Shown one piece after another: positions 13,001 to 25,000 of a stretch of DNA of 64,000 nt; positions within the stretch are counted from its first letter, which is position 1, and each line of letters opens with the position of its first letter. The translations under genes were made by a program, and so were the position numbers. The notes below the pieces were generated by a model. The model saw only the letters and a program-made list of their open reading frames with translations, ran no database searches and was not told the DNA's origin. The DNA lies in contig NC_060252.1 in NCBI RefSeq assembly GCF_921293095.1, positions 81,736,866 to 81,800,865 of the forward strand, in the 5' to 3' direction. Source of the DNA: Ischnura elegans (taxonomy: Eukaryota; Arthropoda; Insecta; Odonata; Coenagrionidae).

Positions 13001-16000
13001 TGCTGAAAATTGACATCCCGGACTCCCGATGGAAGAGTCAGATTTCGCGGCATAAATACGCACGCAAGACATATGACTGTCGCTAAGCGCAATAAATTGT
13101 AAACTACGATCGTTCACGAAAGCATCGAAAAAATTACCAAGGCGGCAGTGAGAAAGTGCTACACCGGGAAATATGGGAATACAATAATTGCGAAACTGTA
13201 TTTGATTTATTTCGAGTCGCAGTAAATTCATGAAATATTTTCATTTTAGAAACGGAAGTAGCAATGCGGTTGAGTAATTCTGTCTCCATAAATGGGAGTG
13301 AAGTTAGTTGAAATATTTTCGCAGGCAAGGGATCATAGGCTGCGCTGGTCGCCTCTTTTATTAACTGAACATAGTATGTAAGCACTTACAGGAAAATAAA
13401 GCCATAAGTAATAGAAAGCGAGTGCTATCGCGCAATTTTTACCACGATTCGAGAGCAAACGTTGCGTTCTGTCGTCATTTACTGTCACTTAAAATGATTA
13501 GGATAGTTCGTTGCCTTTTTCTTATTTACTGTTAGGTATGCTCTCGTATGGAACAAAATAGCCCTAGGTAATGGTTAACATGAAAATTGCAGTAAAGTAA
13601 AGGTGTAAAAGAGAAGAATAAGCGTGAAACATTTATCGCTGAAAATGTCATTACATGTTCGTTATCGCGGCTGCATTAATGGTCTCTAGTGGTCTCGGTA
13701 CGAAATGCGAAGGTAGTTAGGCCGTCTCGGGGGTCTCTCGTTGCTATGATATATAGAGGTTTTACGATATAAAGAGGTTCACTATAGAGAGGTTTGCCTA
13801 TAAATTTACATGTAAATCTAACGGGACCAGAGTGTTGGTACGATGTATAGAGGTTTACGATGTAAAGAGGTTCACTACATAGAGGTTTTACTGTAATATG
13901 TTAAAACATGTGCTTTAATCTTGAATTTTTAGGGTATGTATAGCAGACCCAGTTCAGTATTTGCTTATATCTCAAAAAGGAAAAAACTACATTTGAGTAA
14001 ATAATTAAATGGTAAAAGGGGAAATTTTCAAATTTGGGATACAGACAAATGTTGACAACTGTCTACATAGGTATATTCTATGAAAACTTCTTCTTTCTTA
14101 AAAAAATCTTATGAAAATTTCAAGATTATAGCTTAAGTTTTAAGCAAGTAATATATTACAAAAAACTAATCAAATGGGTCGTATTCATCCTCTTAATACT
14201 CTGTGGTTAATAGATTCATAGTTCATGAACAAATTTTAACACTTTGGGCATGATGTTTGAACAGTGGTGTTTGGGCATTGTGTGGAATTCCAGTAATCTC
14301 AGCCAACTTCCCGAAGCCCGATCCCTGCCCAGGCATTGGGATCATAGCTACTGCAGCCCTTTGTTGCCTTTTACAGTACATAGTCATATTTAGTAAATGT
14401 GGTATTCATATTTGGCTCTATGGGTGCTATATTTACTGAAGGCAATTTAATAATACATATTATCTTACAATTTAAAGTTTTAATGAAAGTAATGGGAGTG
14501 GCATTTAAAAGAACATGAATATGTAATTCATGTACACATGGCAAATCATTGAACTATGTATATGCTAACACATTATGTATAAGGTTTTCAACTTTAACTT
14601 ATATTTGTCATGAAAAGTGTTGGGGGATGTAACCATACCAAAAAGTTGCTAAGAACTGTTATTGTTACAGATTAATCATGCATGGATAGAATACACCTGT
14701 GACTATAAGCCAAATGAAAATTTTGTCATTCAAATTCATTTTCTTTTTAGGCCTTCAAGCATCTTTTGAGGGTAGCTCGCTCAAATTCGGAATCTGAGGG
14801 AGAGGCTCTTGCACTGGCTACAGAACTGGTTGCAGAATCAAAAGATGAGCAATTAGCCTCTCAACTCATTGATTTTCTATTGGGAGAACCAGATGGTATC
14901 CCTAAGGTATTACTCATTTGCTTATGGCTGCCATAATATTATGATAATTATTTAGAAAATATGAGACTTTTGCCTATGCTATTATAGAAACAGAAAAAAG
15001 AAACACACAGGAAAATAACTTGTCTGTCACACGACTCCTTCTTCAATCAATGCTACAAAGTATCCATTATTGCCTCCCTCCCTCCCACTGACTCCGCCCT
15101 CAACCTCCACACCCTCGAATTGGCGTGCATTTGGCACTTTCAAGCCAATAACTTTCCGGGTTTGAATGTCGCATCCTGACGTCTATTCCTAACCCCCTCT
15201 CTTTTTTCTGTTTCTATATTTATTGATATTGACTTAAAACTATTTATATGTATTTATATTGCGTGCTACGTGCATCTGGTTTTTTATATATGTATATATG
15301 TGTGTGTATCAACAATGGCGTAACTATAGTGGGGAAGAGGGGATAGATCCCAAAGCATCAAAGAAATAAAATTAGCTTTGAGATATAATTACTGCATCTG
15401 CTTACAGTTAAAGATCATTTATTAATATCATAGCATTAAATCATTTGAGACATTGAGATGAGTCATTTTTCAAAATTTTTCTGGACCCACAGTTGGCTGG
15501 GGTTAGGGGGGTCGCCCCTAGGCCCCTTCATCCCTCCCCAAAGCATATTCCTTGTTACGCCACTGTATATCAATGCCATAATCATTGTTTAAATATCATT
15601 AAAATTATATATTTTATGCCATGTTATTTTTTTTCAAGGATCCAAAATATGTTTTTCAACTTTATATGGCCAGAAAGCAGTACAGTGAGGCTGCCAAAAC
15701 TGCTGTTATAATTGCTAATGAAGAGCAAAATGCTGGTGAGTGCATTTTTCCATGGCTAATTTTTGTAAAAATAATGAATTAATTAATCCAGTTCTTGTCT
15801 GTAAATGCAGCCTTGGATATAAAGTACACATGACGTGATCACATCCTTCCATGTAAAATGTCCCAATGGTAAAATAGTCCTCCAATCAGATGTATGGGTG
15901 GGGAATTATGGGAAGGCTGGATCAGTCTCAAGATAAGGACATGAAATATGAGATCTTTTGGGGTTTGTTGGGAGTTGAAGAAATTGATGATAGAGATAGA

Positions 16001-19000
16001 TAAGATGGAGGCTGGCATTACTGAAGTGAGCAAAATCGAGTAGACTAGAGGAGGCGGCACCTGGAGTGATGGACACAGTCATTTAATGTAGTGATGAACT
16101 GAAGATTGCAGGAGTTGGCTTTATACTGAAGAAGAAGTGGGGAAAAAGAGTTAAGGCATAGTGGCAGTGTTATGGGAGAATAATCCATATCAAGATATGG
16201 AGCACTTTATGGAGAGAGTCATTCCATTTGAAATCATCACAGCTACCTGCGTGACTCTCTTTGATTTCATGAAATTTGATGTGTTCATTGCACATGATAA
16301 GAGAATGAAAAAATACCGAGTGACAAGATTTTATCACCAGGAACATAAGAGTAATGGCCCCTCAAAGTTTGAAAAATGTGAGGAAAATTTGACCAGTACT
16401 CATGACATAAACGGCTGTGGCTTCAGATCTAATAAAGATAAAAAAATGAACTAGGTAAATTTGGAAAAGTTTTGAAACGAGCTTTTCAATAATATGCAAT
16501 TTAATAGTATAAGGAGATACATATCATGTCTAATTTCATGAATATTGAAGGGGGTTAGGTTGGAAAGTGTACTTTTCTGTGTTGATTTGAAATGGAATGA
16601 CCCAGATAGTGATAGTGCGGGTGTAAATATCTTCTGTTCATTAGAGAATATCAAAGTAATATATAACAAATAGAGAAATTCCTGTGTACCAGTCAAAGGG
16701 GAGGAAAACCTGATAATAATTAGGTATTGGAATGCTGTAGCCTGAAAGGGAAAGAATGGAATTGTGTATAATCCTGTACTGAAGGCAGAAGTATTGCCCT
16801 CTGGGGAGTTTGGCAAATGCTGAAAGATTGGTATAAAAATTACAAATATTTTCTTTATCTTTGATATTTTTGTTTAAAAGTGATTCCCTAATTGTCCTTT
16901 TGTGTTTCAGGAAATTATCGGCATGCCCATGATGTTCTCTTCTCCATGTTCAGAGAATTGCGTAACAACGGTTTGAGGGTTCCTTCTGAAATGCAGGATG
17001 GCCTCACTCTATTGCATTCATATGCATTGGTGCGTCTGCACGTGAAGAGAGGAGACCACTTGAAAGGAGCTAGGATGCTTTTGAGGGTGGCACGCTCCAT
17101 TTCCAAGTTTCCTGCACGTAAGTCAAAAATTCACTGGCGTCTCTTATTTTTTGGAGAATTTGTGAATTAATTATGATTTTAAAATAAAGTTTTAATAAAG
17201 GTATCATCATTAATGATAGATACTGCTTGTCAACCCTACTGAAGTAACGTAGGTGAACACGCTATGTACCCTGAGCAGCATAACTGCAATATCACTTATA
17301 GTAAGAGAAGAGGATGCAACGACTATATGGTACAAACTATCATTGGCAAAGATGAGTTGTTGTAACAGCATGACATGGCAAGGCCTTTAGAAACTCGCCT
17401 ATCATCTTCAGGGATTGCTGAAGACCATGGCCGAATTGCTTATCGTAACATTGAAAGGAGACATGGAGGACCTGACCCGGTGCAAAATCCGAGAAATATT
17501 TACTCCAGTTGTAAATCATTTCCTTTTTTCCAAAGTATTTCAAATATACCATCGTAAATTACATTCATTGAATTAATTTCAGTCTCAGGTGTAAGGGAAA
17601 CAGGATGAGAGGGGATGGAAAGTAGATGAGGACGAGTGAAAGGGGCAAAGGGAGCATAAGGGGGGGTAAAGGATAAATGCATGCAGGAGACAAAGTTAAT
17701 GGATTGTAAATTATTGGAGATGCAATTTCTTGTGTTGAAAAGTGTTGGAGTTATACTTTCAAAAATTATTTAAAAAAATATTGATCTAGTGCAATTACCA
17801 CTGGATGCTATATGAGTAAAGAGGAGTATGGAGGAGAGGTGTATAGAGGGTTGCTGCACGAAGAGTGAGTCGCAATTGAAGGGGAAGTCATGACTCCATA
17901 AATGTGATTTGAGTGCCACTCTGCTCCTCAAGTGGAGTCCCACTTTAATGCTGACTAGCTTTTTTGTGACCCACTACTAAGTTGGGCTTTTTGGTAGAAA
18001 ATTGGAAATGGTTTCCCTATATGTTCTTCTTTTCATGTGTAGCTGACCTAATCGTTGCTGGGCCTATAGTCATAATCAGATAAATTATTAAAAAGATAAA
18101 GAATTTTGACTGATGTTATATTTGTATTCTTGATCATAGATGTGGTTCCCATCCTCACATCAACAGTGATTGAATGCCACAGAGCTGGTCTTCGATCCTC
18201 GGCATTCAAGTATGCTGCCGTACTTGTGAAGCCAGAATATCGATCTCAAATTGATCCCAAGTACCAGAAGAAAATTGAGGGTCTTGTGAGGAAGCCATCT
18301 TTCTTGAGACAGAATAGAGGTGATGGGGATGGTACGGAAATTTCTGGAGATGTTCCTGAGCCTCTATCTCCCTGTCCATTTTGCTCCTTCCAGTTGCCAG
18401 AGACAGAACTGAATTGTCTGCAGTGCAAAGCATTGATTCCTTTCTGCATTGCAACTGTAAGTATATATAGGACATGCACTGCAGTCATAATCGTCTGCCT
18501 TGCTAAGTTTCAATTATTAGGTTGAGAATTTTGTTTAATGTGAATGCAGCCCCAGTGCTTGTCTATGCATGAATACTGTGGAAGCTTGTTTTAGTGAGTA
18601 TAGTGTACAGCAAGAATCATGTTATATTGAGCAACAAATGATATAAGTTCAGCAGCATTGACTGATGGCATTGAGCAAGGGTAACCTTGCCTATGAAATT
18701 ATTGTAAGCTTAATGTACTTTTGATGCGCTATGGTATGATGGTGCATTACTTGCCTTCGTGAGAGCTCTGTGTTTAATGTTTCCAATTGCACTGCACATT
18801 CATGAAACCATCCATATATGACTGCTTCTCGTAGAGTGATGCGACTGTTTGACGCAATGTCTGAAATATGGTTCTGCTCTTGCTCAGTGATTCGACTTAT
18901 CTTACCAATCCTGGACAATCTGAGATCTGTGATCACATTGCTACACATTGTGCATCACAAAGCCATGCGTGGATAATTGCTTATACAGTAGACTCTCGTT

Positions 19001-22000
19001 ATTACGAAGTTCACGGGACCGAAAAACCGGATGTTCGTAATAACGAAGTTCTTATGAACGTTTCTTTTAGGAATCTTAAGTTCAAAAAGCTATGCAAGGT
19101 ATCGAGAAGTGTGGTTATCCTGCAGAATGCAACACTGCATTACAATTGTACATGAACTCAATATTGTGACAAACTGATCTAGCTGGGTGTGCGATGCTGC
19201 CAGAGCCAAAAAAGTCGCTGTCCATGGTAAGGAAGAGCAGGTGAAACACTGAACAGTTCCTAAATTCACATCACATTAAGTGATACTTTGTTCAGATTAT
19301 GCCCAAAGTGGGAGTTCCTTTACACCACACCGCATCGCATCTGCCTAATCGAAAGGTGCCAAATTTTGAAATTTTGGGTATGCTTGAATTTTTCGTGCAT
19401 TCATATATCTGAAAGTTTGTTAATCCAATGTGTGTAGGAAGAGGACTAACTGTACGTCCTTTTTATGAGCGGTAATGTGTGGGTCACCATGAATCCTCAG
19501 AAATGAAACTTATTATATGATGTTGCGTGCATACTGAAGTATCTCCTACTGAAGAAAGAGCCATAATTGATGCTTCTGCACACATTGGACGAGGAGAACT
19601 TAAAAGTTGCACAATGGTTGTATCGTAGCATATTGTATATCCACCTAAATGCCGTTGCTTATTCATGAAACTTCGTAATAAAGTTCTTTTAGTAATAGTA
19701 GCTATAAAGTAGCCGGCTGGACCAGGACTGAGGTTCATAATTTCGTAATAACATTTCTTTTACCATAGATTGGATAGGCCGTTTCATGGAGACCAAAGAT
19801 TTGTTTCTTAATAACGAGAACTTTGCAATAAGGTTGTTCGTAATAACGAGAGTTTACTGTATTGTTTTGAGATATTTCATTTTAAATTTTATTTACATAT
19901 ATGCAAGTTAAGGCAAACATATATCTTACTCCTCTGTGAATTAGCACTGATATTAAATAAAAGCGGTAATTAATTGTCAATATAGGAATTGAGGGGCTTC
20001 ATATTTCACCTTTGAATACAATGAGTGCCTGATGTAGCCATGGATTATTAGCACTCTTTAAACAGACCTTCCATTGTATATATGATAATGGTTGCTGATT
20101 TATTTGGTAATGTATTTTTAAAAAATCTTATTTGGGTAGAGTTGATGGGAATCAGTGGCGGATATATAGAAGAGTGCAGGGGGTACCCCGCCCCCTTGCG
20201 GTGCCACCTGCATTGCTGAACTTTGCATAATCACAATTGTAACTTTTTATATCGTACGATGGAATTGTCGTGCATATGTGTATAATTAGTTTAAATTAAA
20301 TTTTCTTCAACTTCGCATGTGACTTAATCATTATTTTATTATGATAAAAGTAAACGTTGCTCAAGATATCTTTTGTGCCCCCCCTTGAGTTTTTTCTGTA
20401 TCCGCTATGATGGGAATGGAAGGAGCTAGAGGTGTTGGGCTCACTTCTCAACGCCTCTTATCTGACAAGGAACATTAACGGAGTATAACGCCCACTTTTG
20501 CTTCAAACTTTGCACATTTGTAGATTAATGCAAAAAAATGAAATGTGTGAAATTTCCCGTGCCCTCGTGACCTGTGAGTCGAGATATCAGCAATCAAAGA
20601 TGCCCGATTCGTCAATTCGCCGCCCGTCAGGGGGAAGGCATGCCGGCAATTGGCCCACTCCTCGCCGGGCTCGACCCAGCCGCCCGGTGAGCGGCCAGCG
20701 ATGCGATGCGAGCTATATTTCGTCTACGGCGGAGTCTCACGCCCCGGCGAATCGCTCTTTTGTTTTCTGTTAGTCTTTCTGTATTTCCGATTTTACCTGA
20801 TCCTTATGGAGCATCGGATTGATGGGAAAATTGCTCTGCATTTAGTTATAATATATAGCAACACTTTGAAACGCGGAAACTTCGGAATGATACTATAACC
20901 CGGAGTAATTCGCGATAAGAATTTATGCTTCATCTTTCTGCCCGTAAATGCACAAAGGAAACGAGATAGGGGGCATGTTTCTTTCAAACTTTTAAGAGGA
21001 AACCCAAAATAAGCAACACATGAAATACGTCAACAGCCTAGGCCTCTCGGAGACGAGACGGGAAAAACCCCATCCGTATGAATGGACGGGGTTCCTTGCC
21101 CTATGGTGGGAGGTCGGCAAATCTATTGTATGGGGAATGGACAACCAAAACTCACCTAATTGACTGATACGTTCAGACTAATGACTCTGCATTCCGGTGC
21201 ACCGAGCTCCCCATGGAATATCCTCGGGACGGTCAAGGCCCAAGAGAGTTCCAATGGCCGTAACGTGAGAGGATTATAGATTTACGAATTTTTTTGATTG
21301 TTCAGTTCAGTTCAAACATGTTTATTTCCATACTGTTAATTTTCACAAAGATATATACATAGTAATAATTCATTCATAAATACATATAATTACATATTCA
21401 TACATAAATTCATTACGTATTGCTGGGGAAAGAACCTGCCCGAAATACTCTTCCATCAAAATGTTTTTGGTTAACAATCCTGAAGTTGATGCAACGCAAT
21501 GAACATTGGCGGCTTGAAAAATGTCCGCGCGTGCGGGGAATTTGCCATCCTTCTCTTGCAAGCAGATAAGTAGAGGGAAGAGGAGCTCACCATCCATTGA
21601 AATAGTCGGTTGAATAGTGTAAGAATGAGTGGTTGCATGTAAACTCTGGGCCACTGATTCCACCACTTTCACCCCTCGAAATTCCAGAGTGCGCCCGGAA
21701 TGCATTTCCTTTTTAAAACCACTCTGGTCAGTATTTAAAACTTGCACACTACCATTTGCAATATTACTAATTAAATCCTTAACCTCCGTCACGAACTCTC
21801 TGGCCTTTTCAGAAACACTCTGTTGTTCCAAGGAATGCTTCTTGGAAACAACTCGCGTAACCTTGCGAGAAACAATGTTGTTATGCTTCTTCCACTTCCA
21901 AAGCCACGGAGGAGTGCATTTAAAGTTTGTGATTGGGGTATCCAGTTGACTATTTTCCTCAATTGCCCACCTCCGCAAATCTCGGTCATTTATAACTATA

Positions 22001-25000
22001 TTATTCTCTTTGGCGGTCTTGAAGCGGGTGAGAAGAGCTTCCCGGATAGATTTATACTTTTCATTTAAGGCTCCGCTTTCTATTATCTACCTCTCATATC
22101 GATGAAGTTGAGTTCGGCTAGTTACGAAGCGGAAGTTGTGCCGAACTGTCTCTAGTCGCAAGTTGCCCTTTTTCCCTGACTTCCAAAAGTCAACTGCCAT
22201 TTTTTTTTAGCATTGATGGTTCTGATCTCGGTTTCTTCATAGGGGAAACATCGTATTATGTTGAAGAAGAAGGAGATGTTGGAGAAATATCCTCATCCCT
22301 CTCCGAATCACTGCTACTTTCTTCAAACCCCTCCACAGTTTCCTCATTCCTCTCATTGTCATCGTCAAATACAAGATCATCTTCGACCTCCCAATCGTAT
22401 TCACCATCTTCTGCACAGGATTTTAATATCGCTGCAACACATATATTTATATAACATATTTTTACTACACAATATAATTATAAATAAATTAGAGAAGCAA
22501 GTAACTGACTGTTAGCATAATAATTTCATCGTTTAATTATCATAAAACACTTACCTGTGAGCTTTTCCACCAGATCAATTTCTTCCACAGTGGTCTCCGA
22601 AAAAGAGAGAGTATCCAAAAATTTACTTCTCATCAACCTCAAAACGTTCAATGGGTTTATCACCTCAGCCATTATAATTACCCGAACGATGTTGAAAGCT
22701 ATATTATACTATTAAAAACAGCAATCAGATCGTTTTTGCTCAATCCACAATACAAGAGCAGAGAGAGTGCTGGAGATAACCGTATGCTTCTGAACAAACC
22801 AAAAGATGAAGTAGAACTGACAAAATTCCAATTCCTCGCTGTTTTCCATCTCTACTAGTGTTTATATTTTGTTCGAGGAGACGGGAAATGTTTGGGTTAT
22901 TTTATGACAGTACCTGAAATGGTCGAGGATGCAGCCATTTCCAGAAGCGAAAAATCTACGAATCTACGTACGCCCTTTAGAAATACAATAGATTTGCCGA
23001 CCTCCCACCAAAGGGCAAGGGACCCCGTCCATTCATACGGATGGGGTTTTTCCCGTCTCGTCTCCGAGAGGCCTAGGCTGTTGACGTATTCCATTTGTTG
23101 CTTATTTTGGGTTTCCCCTTAAAAGTTTGAAAGAAACATGCCCCCTATCTCGTTTCCTTTGCGCATTTACGGGCAGAAAGATGAAGCATAAATTCTTATC
23201 GCGAATTACTCCGGGTTATAGTATCATTCCGAAGTTTCCGCGTTTCAAAGTGTTGCTATATACATATTATAACTAAATGCAGAGCAATTTTCCCATCAAT
23301 CCGATGCTCCATAAGGATCAGGTAAAATCGGAAATACAGAAAGACTAACAGAAAACAAAAGAGCGATTCGCCGGGGCGTGAGACTCCGCCGTAGACGAAA
23401 TATAGCTCGCATCGCATCGCTGGCCGCTCACCGGGCGGCTGGGTCGAGCCCGGCGAGGAGTGGGCCAATTGCCGGCATGCCTTCCCCCTGACGGGCGGCG
23501 AATTGACGAATCGGGCATCTTTGATCGCTGATATCTCGACTCACAGGTCACGAGGGCACGGGAAATTTCACACATTTCATTTTTTTGCATTAATCTACAA
23601 ATGTGCAAAGTTTGAAGCAAAAGTGGGCGTTACACTCCGTTAATGTTCCTTGTGAGTTCCAAAATATTGAAGGAATGCATATTAGTAACTTTAAAAAGTA
23701 TAAACAATAACAAAAAGTTGGGAACATACTTTAATCATTATAATATGAATGCATAGTTGGGGCCTAAACCCAATTTATCTCCATGAATTGCACCCCATCC
23801 ATAGCCGTTCTGTGAAATCTGACTCGTCCCAATCTCTAGAACTTAGACTTTTAATAATAATAATGTAAAACATAAATTCTATTTTTAGGGTCGTCATATT
23901 GTGAAAGATGATTTCACTGTCTGCCCTCACTGTGAATTTCCCGGACTTTATTCAGAACTAATTGAGTAAGTAAATCTTTTTTATATTTCTTTTGTAGTTA
24001 TAAACTATTTTCACCATAGGTAGATATCGAGGCCATTTCGAGAAAGTTTTAATGCCTAAGGCTTGGTTGGTTCATTTTTATGGTGTGTACTTACTGCTGA
24101 GGAGAACCCAAAAATTTGTATGTACAAGAAAAATGGGAGTTTGTACCTCTTCGATCCCACTGACATTGGCTTTATTCATATTTTACTATCCATAGGTAGT
24201 GGCCATGGGTAGTATATTGAGTTGCTCAACATGATCCAAAAAATTCTGACTCTTCCATATTTTAATGTTTTCAACACGGTGTCATTTTTGTCCATCAAAA
24301 TGAAGCCCTCAGGTATGTGAATTCCAATCAGAGGCAGCTCACAAGGTGAAGGGCCACTTTACCCATAATTTGAGGTAGAATATAGAAGTTTCTGTAATCA
24401 TGCAATTTGTATCATGTATACATGAATTTCAATTTAGTTTTTCATGAACTATGTCCTTACGAGGGTAGCCTTTTAAGTGTCGGGAATAGAACGTTCCTTA
24501 TCACCTAGCAACTATAAATGGTGTTTATAAACAACTTTTTAAGTTGATTAATGCCCTTCCAAAGTTTCATTAAGATTGGCCTTATAGTTTTAAAACGGTT
24601 GCATGTCAAAGTTCCCAAGTCACTGTACGAGATGGAATTAAGTCATGAACACTGCCGCGCCATAATTTTCTATAACTTTCCACGAAGCCTCACCCAGCAA
24701 GAATGGGTTACTGAACTTTTTGTTGTTTTTGGCGAAGAAGCACCATCAAAGACAACCATTTATCGCTGGTATGCAGAGTTTTAGCGAGGATGCTCTAGCC
24801 TCAGAGATAAACCACGTGAAGGTCGACCAAAAACTACCCTCGCTCATATTTGCATCAGGATTTGCATATTCCAGAAGCTTGCGGCTCAGGATAATTTCTT
24901 TTACACAGAATTTTTTAATGCATCATGGTCATCTTTGATTTTGACTTTTGAATTGCAAATTTGGTAATTGAATTGCAAATATATCACCATAAATATTGGT

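Larger units (their letters stand above)
11489..13893 (-). mobile_element. Tigger/pogo-type DNA transposon, internally deleted (2.4 kb)
   Basis: Ends CAGTAAAACCTCT and AGAGGTTTTACTG are perfect inverted copies flanked by TA. Subterminal copies of AGAGGTTCACTA and TACGATGTAAAGAGG are repeated several times near both ends, as expected for transposase binding sites. Minus-strand frames hold the N-terminal CENP-B-type DNA-binding part and the C-terminal end of the DDE domain, with the middle missing. Confidence 0.9.
20466..23652 (-). mobile_element. DNA transposon with ~670-bp terminal inverted repeats and a broken transposase
   Basis: Arms 20466-21131 and 22983-23652 are near-perfect reverse complements, GC-rich in their middle (a CGCCCGTC/GCCGGGCTC stretch). 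Termini CAAGGAACATTAACGG are flanked by TGA on both sides, giving a probable 3-bp duplication. The 1.85-kb core has minus-strand transposase pieces. It sits between WDR19 exons at 18456 and 23889. A 3-bp duplication with a DDE_1/CENP-B-like transposase could suggest Zator or an unusual pogo/Tc5 relative; I cannot decide. Confidence 0.9.

Noticed and set aside
20498..23620. Two identical 91-codon proteins in opposite orientations
   Set aside because: They lie in the two inverted arms of one transposon and have no domain.
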